Shown here piece by piece: positions 8,449-17,203 of a stretch of 64,000 nt of DNA. The notes under the pieces were generated by a model. The model had not been told where the DNA came from. It saw only the letters and a program-made list of their open reading frames with translations, and searched no databases. Origin of the DNA: Pseudomonas sp. JM0905a (lineage in GTDB: Bacteria > Pseudomonadota > Gammaproteobacteria > Pseudomonadales > Pseudomonadaceae); assembly GCF_014700075.1 (NCBI RefSeq), contig NZ_JACXBU010000001.1:806001-870000 (forward strand), written 5' to 3'. Within the stretch, counting starts at the first letter, position 1, and each line of letters starts with the position of its first letter. The position numbers and the translations under genes are program-made.

Positions 8449-10254
8449 TTACTTGACCGCCTTGTCCTCGATCAGGTCGGCGTCGAACAGATGCTCCAGT
8501 TCGGCACGGGCCTCGCGGGCAGTCTGGATCACCGCGGCATCGTCGTCATAGACCTTGTGCTGGGCGGCCAGGACTTCCTCGTCATGACGCTGGAAGCGGC
8601 GGATGCGCGCATTGGCCTGGTCTTCTTCCAGCCCCAGGCCGAGCAGCGCCTGACGGCTCATTTCCAGCGCGGAGTGGAAGGTTTCGCGCACCGGCACGGC
8701 GCCCATGTCCAGCAGGCGGTGGACGTGCTGGCGGTTACGCGCGCGGGCAATGACCTTGAGGTTCGGGTAGAGGCGCTTCACCAACTCGGTGAGCTTGAGG
8801 TTGGTGTCCGGATCGTCGGTGGCGATGATGAGGTACTCGGCCTTATCCACCTTGGCCGCGCGGAGGATTTCCGGGCGCAGCGGGTCGCCGTAGTAGATGG
8901 GCATGCGGCCCAGGCTGCGGCCGTATTCGATCATTTCCACGGCAGTATCCAGCGCCACGTAGGGCACGCGCTGGGCACGCAGCACGCGGGCGATGATCTG
9001 GCCCATGCGCCCCATGCCGGCGACCACCACGCGCGGTTCGTCGCTGTCGATGCGCTGGTACTCCGCCGGCACTTCCACCGGCGCCGGCGCGGACACGAGG
9101 CGGCGGAACAGGGCGAGCACCAGCAGCGGCGTGACCGCCATGGACAGGGTGATGCTGAGCACCAGCAGGCTGTGCAGGCGGGCGTCGAGCATGCCCTGCT
9201 CGTGGGCCACCTTGAACACCACGAAGGCGAACTCGCCGCCCGCGGCCAGGATGATGCCCAGGCGCAGCGCGTGGGCGCGGTCCAGCCCGCCGGCGTAACG
9301 GCCCGCCACGTAAAGCAGGGGCAGCTTGAACATCAGCAGTAACACGGTCAGCACCAGCACCGCGAAGGGCTCGTTCAGCAGCAGGCTGAGGTCGGCGCTC
9401 ATGCCCACACTCATGAAGAACATGCCCAGCAGCAGGCCCTTGAACGGCTCGATCTGGGCTTCCAGCTCGTGGCGGTATTCCGAGTCGGCGAGCAGCAGGC
9501 CGGCGATGAAGGCGCCCAGGGCCATGGACACACCCGCCAGCTCCATCAGCCAGGCGGTGCCCATGACCACCAGCAGGGCGGTGGCGGTGGAGACTTCTTG
9601 TAGCTTGGTCTTGGCGACGACGCGGAACACCGGGCGCAGCAGGTAGCGGCCGCCGATGATCACGGCGCCGATGCTGCCCACCGCCAGGAGGATGGCCTGC
9701 GGGTCGACCTCGTCCGCGTCCAGGTGGCCGGCGCCGCTGAGCAGCGGCAGCAGGGCGATCAGTGGGATGGCGGCGATGTCCTGGAACAGCAGGATGGCAA
9801 AGGCCAGGCGGCCGTGGGGGCTGGTGAGTTCTTTGCGTTCGGCGAGTATCTGCAGGCCGAAGGCGGTGGAGGACAGGGCCAGGCCAAATCCCAGTACGGC
9901 AGCGGTATTCAGGGATTTGGCGAAGACCAGCCAGGCCACCAGGCCGATGGCGAGGGCGGTGAGCAGTACCTGGGCCAGGCCCACGCCGAACACCGAGCGG
10001 CGCATCACCCAGAGGCGTCGCGGCGAGAGTTCCAGGCCGATGATGAAGAGCAGCAGCACCACACCCAGTTCGGAAACGCGCGCGACGCTTTCCGGGTCGG
10101 TGACCAGCCCCAGCACTGACGGTCCGATCAGCACCCCGGCCAGCAGGTAGCCCAGCACCGCTCCCAGTTGCAGGCGCTTGGCCAGGGGGACGGTGAATAC
10201 GGCTGCAAACAGGAATACCACTGCTGCCTGCAGCAGGCTGCCTTCGTGGTGCAT
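8449..10254 (-). CDS. Kef-type K+/H+ antiporter with RCK (TrkA-N) domain
   Basis: 601 residues. The N-terminal ~390 form a CPA2 monovalent cation:proton antiporter membrane domain (FTVPLAKRLQLGAVLGYLLA, LFIIGLELSPRRLW, AILLFQDIAAIPL, LGMFFMSVGMSADLSLLL). A cytoplasmic Rossmann TrkA-N domain starts at RVVVAGMGRMGQIIARVL, as in KefB/KefC. The start MHHEGSLLQAAV at 10254 has an AAGGAGAG site; the frame upstream to 10359 is not conserved-looking. No KefF/KefG-type ancillary gene is adjacent. Confidence 0.9.
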   Translation of the reverse strand: MHHEGSLLQAAVVFLFAAVFTVPLAKRLQLGAVLGYLLAGVLIGPSVLGLVTDPESVARVSELGVVLLLFIIGLELSPRRLWVMRRSVFGVGLAQVLLTALAIGLVAWLVFAKSLNTAAVLGFGLALSSTAFGLQILAERKELTSPHGRLAFAILLFQDIAAIPLIALLPLLSGAGHLDADEVDPQAILLAVGSIGAVIIGGRYLLRPVFRVVAKTKLQEVSTATALLVVMGTAWLMELAGVSMALGAFIAGLLLADSEYRHELEAQIEPFKGLLLGMFFMSVGMSADLSLLLNEPFAVLVLTVLLLMFKLPLLYVAGRYAGGLDRAHALRLGIILAAGGEFAFVVFKVAHEQGMLDARLHSLLVLSITLSMAVTPLLVLALFRRLVSAPAPVEVPAEYQRIDSDEPRVVVAGMGRMGQIIARVLRAQRVPYVALDTAVEMIEYGRSLGRMPIYYGDPLRPEILRAAKVDKAEYLIIATDDPDTNLKLTELVKRLYPNLKVIARARNRQHVHRLLDMGAVPVRETFHSALEMSRQALLGLGLEEDQANARIRRFQRHDEEVLAAQHKVYDDDAAVIQTAREARAELEHLFDADLIEDKAVK

Positions 10255-10319
10255 GCATCTCTCCTTGGTCTGACGTCTTGAAGGGGGCGGCATTCTAGAG
10301 CAGAGCGGGGCACCGACGC

Positions 10320-10348
10320 AGGGGCCGCGCCATTTCGACGCGGCCCCT
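10320..10348 (-). terminator. Hairpin between the Kef-type gene and the first YcaC-like gene
   Basis: Perfect 10-bp arms AGGGGCCGCG and CGCGGCCCCT with a 9-base loop, eight bases past the stop of the first YcaC-like hydrolase. It probably ends that transcript, although no U-tract follows. Confidence 0.5.
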
Positions 10349-10355
10349 CGATGGC

Positions 10356-10976
10356 TCACTTGGTGAGGGTGTTGAAGGCGGTGATGAGGTTGCGGTAGTC
10401 GGGGATGTGGTTGGAGAACAGCGCAGCCAGGCCCTCGATGTCGTTGCGCCAGTCGCGGTGCAGTTCGCAGGCCACGCCGAACCAGGTCATCAACTGGGCG
10501 CCGGCGGCTTCCATGCGGCGCCAGGCGGCGTCGCGGGTCACTTCATTGAAGGTGCCCGAGGCGTCGGCAACGACGAAGACATCGAAGCCTTCTTCCAGGG
10601 CCGACAGTGCCGGGAAAGCCACGCAGACCTCGGTCACCACGCCGGCGATGATCAGCTGCTTCTTGCCGGTGGCCTTCACCGCCTTGACGAAGTCTTCGTT
10701 ATCCCAGGCGTTGATGTTGCCGGGGCGGGCGATGTACGGGGCGTCGGGGAACTGCTCCTTCAGCTCGGGCACCAGCGGGCCGTTGGGGCCGGTCTCGAAG
10801 CTGGTGGTGAGGATGGTCGGCAGCTTGAAGTACTTGGCCAGGTCACCCAGGGCCAGCACGTTGTTCTTGAACTTGTCCGGGTCGATGTCCCGCACCAGGG
10901 AAAGCAGGCCGGCCTGGTGATCGACCAGCAGGACGGCGGCGTTGTTCTTGTCCAGACGCTTGTATTGGAAAGACAT
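10356..10976 (-). CDS. Isochorismatase-fold hydrolase, YcaC-like (copy 1)
   Basis: 206 residues, the normal YcaC length. Catalytic-triad elements are visible: the Asp in AVLLVDHQAGL (D19), the Lys region before LIIAGVVTEVC, and the nucleophile Cys in TEVCVAFPALSAL. The family hydrolyses amides or related bonds in small molecules; the YcaC substrate is not established. It is one of three related hydrolases within 6 kb. Its neighbours on the same strand are copy 2 and the pirin remnant. Confidence 0.85.
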   Translation of the reverse strand: MSFQYKRLDKNNAAVLLVDHQAGLLSLVRDIDPDKFKNNVLALGDLAKYFKLPTILTTSFETGPNGPLVPELKEQFPDAPYIARPGNINAWDNEDFVKAVKATGKKQLIIAGVVTEVCVAFPALSALEEGFDVFVVADASGTFNEVTRDAAWRRMEAAGAQLMTWFGVACELHRDWRNDIEGLAALFSNHIPDYRNLITAFNTLTK

Positions 10977-11032
10977 GGCATTTTCCTCGCTTGGTTGAGC
11001 GTCCGCCCTTATGGGGCAGGCGCAGGAATTTC

Positions 11033-11719
11033 TCAGCGTTGCGAATCCAGCACTTCGTTGTCCCTGGCCACCTGCTGGGCTTTTGCGTAGCTCTCGATCA
11101 GCAGTTGGTAGTGCGGGAATACATGACTATAGGCGGCGGCCCACTCGGCGGCGTCGGGGCGGTTCCAGGTGCGCTGCACCTCGGAGCAGACGGCGGCGGT
11201 ATCCATGGGCACCACGCCGGCCTGGACGACGCGCGCCAGGGTGATTTCCTGGGCCATCTTGGAGTAGGTGCCTGACGCGTCGATGACAGCAAATACCCGA
11301 TAGCCGGCGTTGACCGCGCTGATGCTGGGGAAGGCCATGCACACGCTGGTGATGGTGCCGGCGATGATCAGGGTCTTGCGGCCGGTGGCTTCCACCGCCG
11401 CGACGAACTCGGGGTTGTCCCAGGCGTTGATCTCGCCCTTGCGTGCCACGTACTGGGCGTGGGGAGCTGCCTCGTGGATTTCCGGAATCAGTGGGCCGTT
11501 GGGACCCTGGGGCACCGAGGCCGTGGTGATCACCGGCATCTTCGCGAGGGTGGCGACCTTGGCCAGGGTGATGGCATTGGAACGCAGCTCGGTCATGGGC
11601 ATGTCCTTGACCGTCTGGAACAGACCGCTCTGGTGATCGATCAGCAGCATCGCGGCGTCATCCGGGTCGATTCGCGGAATCTGGCCGTTGAAGTTGGCGA
11701 CTTGGGCGAAGTTGATCAT
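11033..11719 (-). CDS. Isochorismatase-fold hydrolase, YcaC-like (copy 2)
   Basis: 228 residues from [15 protein letters not shown], with an AGAGGTAA ribosome site before the ATG at 11719. It carries the same landmarks as copy 1 ([31 protein letters not shown], and nucleophile Cys in [11 protein letters not shown]) but differs clearly in sequence and has a longer C-terminal tail, so it is an old paralogue, not a recent duplicate. Substrate unknown. In P. aeruginosa a hydrolase, a pirin and a LysR gene are similarly grouped (recalled, not checked). Confidence 0.85.
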   Translation of the reverse strand: MINFAQVANFNGQIPRIDPDDAAMLLIDHQSGLFQTVKDMPMTELRSNAITLAKVATLAKMPVITTASVPQGPNGPLIPEIHEAAPHAQYVARKGEINAWDNPEFVAAVEATGRKTLIIAGTITSVCMAFPSISAVNAGYRVFAVIDASGTYSKMAQEITLARVVQAGVVPMDTAAVCSEVQRTWNRPDAAEWAAAYSHVFPHYQLLIESYAKAQQVARDNEVLDSQR

Positions 11720-11838
11720 GGCGTTTACCTCTTTTCTCGGGGTGAAGGCCGTCCTGGCCTCTGCGGTTTCCCGCCGGCCCACCTATCCGTCGTGGGGGAT
11801 TGACCAGACCAGGCAAGCTCCGGCCCGGCATGTGAGTG

Positions 11839-12588
11839 TCAGTCGTTCATCTGGCCGAAGTGGCCGGCCTGGAAGTCCTGGATCGCCTGGCGTATCTCGG
11901 TTTCGCTGTTCATCACGAAGGGGCCGTAGCCGACGATCGGCTCGTCGATGGGATTGCCGGAAAGCAGCAGCACCAGGGCTTGGCCATTGGCCTCCAGCAG
12001 CAGCTCATCGCCTGCTTGTTCGAACAGCGCCAGCTGCCCTTCGCGCACCAGTTCCTCGCCGTTCACCAGCAGGGTGCCGCGCAGTACCACCAGCGCGGTG
12101 TTGCGGCCGGGCCGGAGGTTGAGATTGACCGGCTTCTCACGGTTCAGGCGGATGTCCCACACGTCCATGCCGGTGAGGGTGCGTGCCGGGCCGTGCTGGC
12201 CGTCGAACTCGCCGGCGATCAGGCGCAGGCTGCCGGCCTGTTCAGGCAGGGGCAGGTTGGGGATATCGGCATCCAGAATGGTCTGGTAGCCCGGTGCGGC
12301 CAGCTTGTTGCGAGATGGCAGGTTGACCCAGAGCTGGACCATCTCCAGTGTGCCGCCGTTGCGGGTGAAGGCTTCGGAGTGGAACTCCTCGTGGAGGATG
12401 CCAGAGGCCGCGGTCATCCATTGCACATCACCCGGACCGATCAGGCCGCCGGCGCCGGTGGAGTCTCGGTGTTCCAGTTCGCCCTGGTAGACGATGGTCA
12501 CCGTCTCGAATCCCCGGTGCGGGTGCTGGCCAGCGGCCGTCTGGTGCAGCTGACCCCGGAGTGGACGCCGAGGACCGGCATCGTCCAT
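11839..12588 (-). pseudogene. Pirin-family protein, N-terminus lost by deletion
   Basis: The frame encodes 249 residues, of which about 226 are pirin. Recognisable pirin sequence begins abruptly at GQHPHRGFETVTIVYQGE. Pirins of this type normally have about 60 more N-terminal residues, including a first beta-strand region. The residues before the break come from antisense reading of a LysR remnant (12526-12681), so the ATG at 12588 is accidental. The two cupin domains otherwise look intact, including metal-ligand motifs HPH and GILHEE. Expression would need a new promoter; I regard it as a probable pseudogene but cannot exclude a shortened product. Confidence 0.75.
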
Positions 12589-12681
12589 GCAGTGTTCCCA
12601 TCCCGGCGCGGGCTTCTGCCCTCGGTACGGACCCTGATCGACTTCCTGGCGGAGGAGTTCAAGGAAAGCGGGATGATGTGA
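12526..12681 (+). pseudogene. LysR-family regulator, C-terminal remnant
   Basis: An open plus-strand stretch reads LASGRLVQLTPEW, then RTGIVHAVFPSRRGLLPSV and RTLIDFLAEEF, ending GMM and TGA. This is the typical C-terminal ~50 residues of a LysR effector domain, and nothing upstream encodes the other ~250 residues. It abuts the headless pirin gene exactly where pirin homology stops. A divergent pirin/LysR pair therefore seems to have lost its shared promoter and both 5' ends in one deletion. Confidence 0.7.
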
Positions 12682-12689
12682 GCTGCCTC

Positions 12690-12847
12690 CAGCTACAGAC
12701 CGAGGTCTGCCCTGCTGAATGGCCGGGGCAACTGCGTTGCCCTTGGCGAATGAATTCGCCCCTACAGGTGTGGGGGCGATTTCAATCGCTATGCAGGCCG
12801 AAGGTCTGCCCTGCGGGATTGCAGGGGGAATGAATTCCCCCCCACAA
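12690..12847. repeat. REP doublet, GGGGCGAATTCATTCGCC family
   Basis: One partial and one complete copy of the dominant intergenic repeat of this window. The unit has inverted ends reading (T)GTGGGGGCGATTTCAATCG and CGAATGAATTCGCCCCCACA with an internal GGCCGAAGGTCTGCC segment. It separates the LysR remnant from the convergent amidohydrolase gene. Confidence 0.75.
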
Positions 12848-12855
12848 GTCCAGCC

Positions 12856-14832
12856 TCAGAAGGCGAAACACGAACACCCCAGCGCGCCCCAGAAGCCCTG
12901 GTAATCACTGATCGGCACACTCGACTGGCGTGCCCGCTCATGGCTGTGGGCATGTACGGCGCAAGCGCCGACGCACTGGTGCACCTGGGCGGTGAGCGGT
13001 GCGGCGGGTTTCCAGTGGCCGGGCACCTTGGCTACTGGCGACCACTCGGGCAGCACCGGGACCTGCGGCGGGCCGAGCTTGTCGAACTCGGCGGCGGCAT
13101 GGACCACCTTGCCGTCGACGATGGTCAGTACCGACTCGATCCACTTGATGGCTTCTTCTTCAACGCTGAAGAAGTCGGCCGACAGGGCCGCCAAGTCGGC
13201 CAGCTGGCCCACCTTGATCTGCCCCTTCTTGCCCTGCTCGCTGGAGAACCAGGCGCTGCCGTGGGTGAACAGTTGCAGCGCAGTCTCGCGGGACAGGCCT
13301 TGTGGAGAAAGTTCCAGGCCGCCCACGGTCTTGCCGCTGACCAGCCAGTACAGCGAAGTCCAGGGGTTGTAGCTGGACACACGGGTGGCGTCGGTGCCGG
13401 CGCCTACCGGCACGCCTTCGGCGAGCATGCGCTGGATCGGCGGGGTCTTCTCGGCGGCCTTTGCGCCGTAGCGGTCGACGAAGTACTCGCCCTGGAAGGC
13501 CATGCGGTCCTGGATGGCGATGCCGCCGCCGAGGGCGCGGACCCGCTCGATGTTCTTCGGGCTGATGGTTTCGGCGTGGTCGAAGAACCAGGGCAGGCCG
13601 CTGAACGGGATGTCGCGGTTGACCTTTTCGAACACGTCGAGCATGCGCGAGATCGATTCGTCGTAGGTGGCGTGCAGGCGGAACGGCCAGCGCTGTTCCA
13701 CCAGGTGGCGGACCACCGGTTCCAGCTCCTGCTCCATGCTCGGTGCCAGGTCCGGGCGCGGTTCGAGGAAGTCCTCGAAGTCGGCGGCGGAGAACACCAG
13801 CATTTCGCCGGCGCCGTTGTGGCGGAAGAAGTCGGTGCCGTCGCCCGGTTTCACCACCTTGCTCCAGTTCTTGAAGTCGGCCAGCTCTTCCTTGGGCTTC
13901 TGGGTGAACAGGTTGTAGGCGATGCGCACGCTCAACTGCCCCTTGTTGGCCAGTTCCTGGATCACCTGGTAGTCGTCCGGGTAGTTCTGGTAGCCGCCGC
14001 CGGCATCGATGGCGCTGGTCAGGCCGAGGCGATTGAGTTCGCGCATGAACTGGCGGGTGGAGTTGACCTGGTACTCCAGCGGCAGCTTCGGCCCCTTGGC
14101 CAGGGTGGCGTAGAGGATGGTGGCGTTGGGCCGGGCGATGAGCATGCCGGTGGGGTTGCCGTTGCCGTCGCGCTGGATCTCACCGCCGGGCGGATTGGGC
14201 GTGTCCTTGGTGTAGCCGACCGCCTTCAGCGCGGCGCGGTTGAGCAGCGCACGGTCATACAGGTGGAGAATGAACACCGGGGTATCCGGCGCCGCACGGT
14301 TGATTTCCTCCAGGGTCGGCATGCGCTTCTCGGCGAACTGAAATTCGTTCCAGCCACCGACCACCCGCACCCATTGCGGCGAAGGGGTCCGATCAGCCTG
14401 GTCTTTCAGCATGCGCAGGGCATCGGCCAGGGAGGGCACGCCTTCCCAGCGCAGTTCGAGGTTGTAGTTGAGGCCGCCACGGATCAGGTGCAGGTGCGAG
14501 TCGTTTAGGCCGGGGATGACGGTGCGCTGCTTGAGGTCGATGACCTGGGTGGCGTCGCCGCGCAGGGCCATGGCTTCGGCGTCGGTGCCGACGGCGAAGA
14601 ACTTGCCGTCCTTGATCGCCACGGCGCTGGCATTGGGCTTCTCGCGGTCCACCGTGTGAAAGCGGCCGTTGAACAGGATCAGATCGGCGAACATGGAACC
14701 CCCTGAGGTGGCATGGGCGGAGCCGGCAGCGCCGGCGAAGGGCAGTGCGGACCAGAGTGCGCCAGCGGCGCCCAGCACGGTGCTGGCGGCGAGGAACTGG
14801 CGGCGGCTGTTGTTGGTTGGGTCTTCGCTCAT
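12856..14832 (-). CDS. Tat-exported amidohydrolase (YtcJ-like)
   Basis: 658 residues. The twin-arginine signal SRRQFLAASTVLGAAGALW occupies residues 9-27, predicting export in folded form. The mature part is an amidohydrolase-3 metal-dependent hydrolase: DLILFNGRFHTVD strand, HxH metal pair in PGLNDSHLHLIRGG, a later His in WFFDHAETIS, and PVGAGTDATRVSSYNPW near the catalytic Asp. The C-terminus has an unusual Cys/His-rich tail (VHQCVGACAVHAHSHE, and GCSCFAF at the end). AAGGAGGGTTCC precedes the ATG. The ABM-domain gene ends-to-start upstream by 16 nt, implying an operon with it. Substrate unknown. Confidence 0.88.
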   Translation of the reverse strand: MSEDPTNNSRRQFLAASTVLGAAGALWSALPFAGAAGSAHATSGGSMFADLILFNGRFHTVDREKPNASAVAIKDGKFFAVGTDAEAMALRGDATQVIDLKQRTVIPGLNDSHLHLIRGGLNYNLELRWEGVPSLADALRMLKDQADRTPSPQWVRVVGGWNEFQFAEKRMPTLEEINRAAPDTPVFILHLYDRALLNRAALKAVGYTKDTPNPPGGEIQRDGNGNPTGMLIARPNATILYATLAKGPKLPLEYQVNSTRQFMRELNRLGLTSAIDAGGGYQNYPDDYQVIQELANKGQLSVRIAYNLFTQKPKEELADFKNWSKVVKPGDGTDFFRHNGAGEMLVFSAADFEDFLEPRPDLAPSMEQELEPVVRHLVEQRWPFRLHATYDESISRMLDVFEKVNRDIPFSGLPWFFDHAETISPKNIERVRALGGGIAIQDRMAFQGEYFVDRYGAKAAEKTPPIQRMLAEGVPVGAGTDATRVSSYNPWTSLYWLVSGKTVGGLELSPQGLSRETALQLFTHGSAWFSSEQGKKGQIKVGQLADLAALSADFFSVEEEAIKWIESVLTIVDGKVVHAAAEFDKLGPPQVPVLPEWSPVAKVPGHWKPAAPLTAQVHQCVGACAVHAHSHERARQSSVPISDYQGFWGALGCSCFAF

Positions 14833-14848
14833 GGAACCCTCCTTGGAC

Positions 14849-15406
14849 TTAGGGGCGGTTCAGCCAGCCGGCGAAAAAACGTGTCACCGGCGGCATGAAA
14901 AGATAGACGACCAGCAGCACGATGCTGGCGGTGATCAACACGTTGCTCGCCACGTAACCCCCGAGCCAGGGCTGCAGCTTGAACAGCGGCTGCCAAACCA
15001 GCGGTACCAGCAGCGCCAGCGGCAGGATCACCAGGAAAGTGATACAGGCCTGTTTCCAGCGGGGCGGTTGCGGCACGTCGGCCGGCATCGGGGTGAACCA
15101 GAATTCCCGCTCGGGATTGATTTCCACCTGGTCGCCATCGGCCAGCAGATGGCTGACTTCTTCCACCAGTTGGCGACGCTCGGTGGAATCCAGCCAGGCC
15201 TGGAGCTGGGACGTGCTGGCGAAGCGCAGGACGCAGGTGAACAGGTGCAGGCCGTCCTTGCGATCCCGTACCACATCGATGCCGAGGTGGCCCGGATAAC
15301 CTTTGGCGATGCCGATGATGCGGCGCAGCCAGCCTTCATATTCCTGTTCCCGGCCTTCCTTGACCCGGTGGCGGATCAGCAGGGTGACGATATCGTCGGT
15401 GGTCAT
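14849..15406 (-). CDS. ABM-domain protein with C-terminal membrane anchor
   Basis: 185 residues. The first ~105 form an antibiotic-biosynthesis-monooxygenase (ABM) ferredoxin-like domain (VTLLIRHRVKEGREQEYEGW, YPGHLGIDVVR, LHLFTCVLRF). Two hydrophobic helices follow near residues 120-175 (ITFLVILPLALLVPLVW, NVLITASIVLLVVYLFM). It fits the ABM family with transmembrane tail whose function is unknown. It sits between the YcaC-like copy 3 and the amidohydrolase on the same strand; a strong hairpin separates it from the former. Confidence 0.82.
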   Translation of the reverse strand: MTTDDIVTLLIRHRVKEGREQEYEGWLRRIIGIAKGYPGHLGIDVVRDRKDGLHLFTCVLRFASTSQLQAWLDSTERRQLVEEVSHLLADGDQVEINPEREFWFTPMPADVPQPPRWKQACITFLVILPLALLVPLVWQPLFKLQPWLGGYVASNVLITASIVLLVVYLFMPPVTRFFAGWLNRP

Positions 15407-15435
15407 GGTGCGGTGCTCCGTGCAAGGCGTGGAGG

Positions 15436-15466
15436 AAGGCCGGAGGCGTTGGTCGCCTCCGGCCTT
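15436..15466 (-). terminator. Strong hairpin after YcaC-like copy 3
   Basis: Perfect 13-bp arms AAGGCCGGAGGCG and CGCCTCCGGCCTT with a 5-base loop, six bases past the copy 3 stop. It is likely a terminator or attenuator between copy 3 and the ABM gene. Confidence 0.6.
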
Positions 15467-15471
15467 GGGGG

Positions 15472-16116
15472 TTACTTCACCTGACGCTGGGGCGCCTTGT
15501 GCACCATGGTGTAGGCGTAGTCCACGCCCATGCCGTAGGCACCGCTATGTTCGCGCACCAGGTCCATCACCGCGTCGTAGCTGTCGCGCTTCGACCAGTC
15601 GCGCTGGTACTCGAGCAGGACCTGCTGCCAGGTGACCGGGATGGCGCCGGCCTGGATCATGCGCTGCACCGCCATGTCATGGGCTTCCTGGGAGGTGCCG
15701 CCGGAAGCGTCGGTGACGATGTACACCTCGTAGCCGGCTTCCATGGCCTCCAGGGCGGGGAAGGTCAGGCAGACTTCGGTCCACAGGGCGGCGATGATCA
15801 GTTTCTTGCGGCCGGTGGCCTTCACGGCGGCGACGAATTTCTCGTCTTCCCAGGAGTTCATCGAGGTGCGCTCGATGGGCTGCTGGTCCGGGAACACGCT
15901 CAGCAGTTCCGGCCAGATGTAGCCGCTGAAGCTTTCGGTTTCGACGCTGGTGAGGATGGTCGGGACGTTGAAGATCTTGGCGCTCTTGGCCAGGCCGACG
16001 GTGTTGTTCTTCAGTTGCTGGCGGTCGATGGACTGCACGCCGAAGGCCATTTGCGGCTGGTGGTCGATCAGGATCAGGGCGGAGTTGGTCGGGTTCAGCA
16101 GTTCGCGGATGGACAT
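15472..16116 (-). CDS. Isochorismatase-fold hydrolase, YcaC-like (copy 3)
   Basis: 214 residues from MSIRELLNPTNSALILIDHQ; AAGGAGAAATGCC precedes the ATG at 16116, and the longer open frame to 16233 covers the promoter. The active-site Asp is in LILIDHQPQM, and the Cys nucleophile is in WTEVCLTFPALEAM. It is divergent from the LysR gene at 16277, which probably controls it, and through it perhaps the ABM and amidohydrolase genes. Of the three copies it has the most distinct central region (ETESFSGYIWPELL). Confidence 0.85.
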   Translation of the reverse strand: MSIRELLNPTNSALILIDHQPQMAFGVQSIDRQQLKNNTVGLAKSAKIFNVPTILTSVETESFSGYIWPELLSVFPDQQPIERTSMNSWEDEKFVAAVKATGRKKLIIAALWTEVCLTFPALEAMEAGYEVYIVTDASGGTSQEAHDMAVQRMIQAGAIPVTWQQVLLEYQRDWSKRDSYDAVMDLVREHSGAYGMGVDYAYTMVHKAPQRQVK

Positions 16117-16276
16117 GGCATTTCTCCTTGGAGCAGTTGGTTTTTGGTTTTCTTCCCGGCCGGTGCCTCCGCGTTGGAGGCTGTTTGGTGCCGACTTGGG
16201 ATGAATTCTGTACCTGCCCATATGCAGAGACAATTAGGCATAATTGAACTTCATTGATTCTGATTTGGAGACATTG

Positions 16277-17185
16277 ATGGATAAGGTCGAGTGCATGCGC
16301 GCCTTTATCGAGACTGTTCGCAGCAATGGCTTCGCCGCGGCTGCACGGGCGCTGGACTTGCCGCGCTCCACCGTGAGCAAGCAGGTACAGGCGCTGGAGG
16401 AAGCCATTGGCGTGCAACTGCTGGTGCGCACCACGCGCAGCCTGCACCTGACCGAAGCGGGGACGGAGTATTTCGAATCGGCGCGGGACCTGCTGGCGGC
16501 CCTGGACGAGGCCGAGCAGCGGGCGCGGGATGGGGTAGGGGAGTTGCGCGGCGTGTTGCGGGTGAACGCGCCGATGTCCTTCGGCCTGCGCAAACTCGGG
16601 CCGCTGATTCCACTGTTCCATGAGCGGCACTCGCAGATCGAACTACAGCTGGTACTCAGCGACCAGCAGGTGGACCCGGTGCGCGGCGGCTTCGACGTGA
16701 CCATTCGCATCGCCAGCCTGGCGGACTCGTCCATGGTGGCGCGCACCATCGCTCCGGCGCCGCGCTACCTGGTGGCCTCGCCCGCTTACCTGGAGAAGAC
16801 CGGCATGCCGCAGTCGCCGGAGGACCTCGCCAATCACGCGTTCCTGGGGTACGGCTATCTGCAGAGCGGCGTCAGCCTGGCGTTGAGCAACGGCGAGGAG
16901 ACCCGGCGCGTGCAGTTGAACGGTCCACTCCAGGCCAACAACGGCGACTTCCTCGCCCAGGTCGCCGAGGCTGGCATGGGCATCGCCCTGCTGCCGAGCT
17001 TCATCGTCGACGAGGCCCTGGCCGCCGGCCGGCTGGTGGCGGTGCTGTGCAATTGGCAGGCGCCGCCCATCAGCATCAACGCCGTCTACCCCTCGGCCCG
17101 CCGCATGCCGCAGAAGACCCGAGCCTTCATCGATTTCCTGGTGGAGGAGATGAGCAGGGCGAATGAACGGGTGGCCTGCCCGTAG
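16277..17185 (+). CDS. LysR-family regulator divergent from YcaC-like copy 3
   Basis: 302 residues from MDKVECMRAFIETVRSNGF, with GGAG about eight bases before the ATG at 16277. The HTH is FAAAARALDLPRSTVSKQVQ, followed by a substrate-binding domain of the CrgA/DsdC-like branch (PMSFGLRKLGPLIPLF, GMGIALLPSFIVDEAL). The 160-bp AT-rich gap shared with copy 3 contains the promoter region. Effector unknown. Confidence 0.88.
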   Translation: MDKVECMRAFIETVRSNGFAAAARALDLPRSTVSKQVQALEEAIGVQLLVRTTRSLHLTEAGTEYFESARDLLAALDEAEQRARDGVGELRGVLRVNAPMSFGLRKLGPLIPLFHERHSQIELQLVLSDQQVDPVRGGFDVTIRIASLADSSMVARTIAPAPRYLVASPAYLEKTGMPQSPEDLANHAFLGYGYLQSGVSLALSNGEETRRVQLNGPLQANNGDFLAQVAEAGMGIALLPSFIVDEALAAGRLVAVLCNWQAPPISINAVYPSARRMPQKTRAFIDFLVEEMSRANERVACP

Positions 17186-17203
17186 CTTGTGGGAACGCCT
17201 TCC

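Noticed and set aside
12940-14508. 522-codon plus-strand frame opposite the amidohydrolase
   Set aside because: Low-complexity antisense translation; the minus strand has a Tat signal, metal motifs and a ribosome site.
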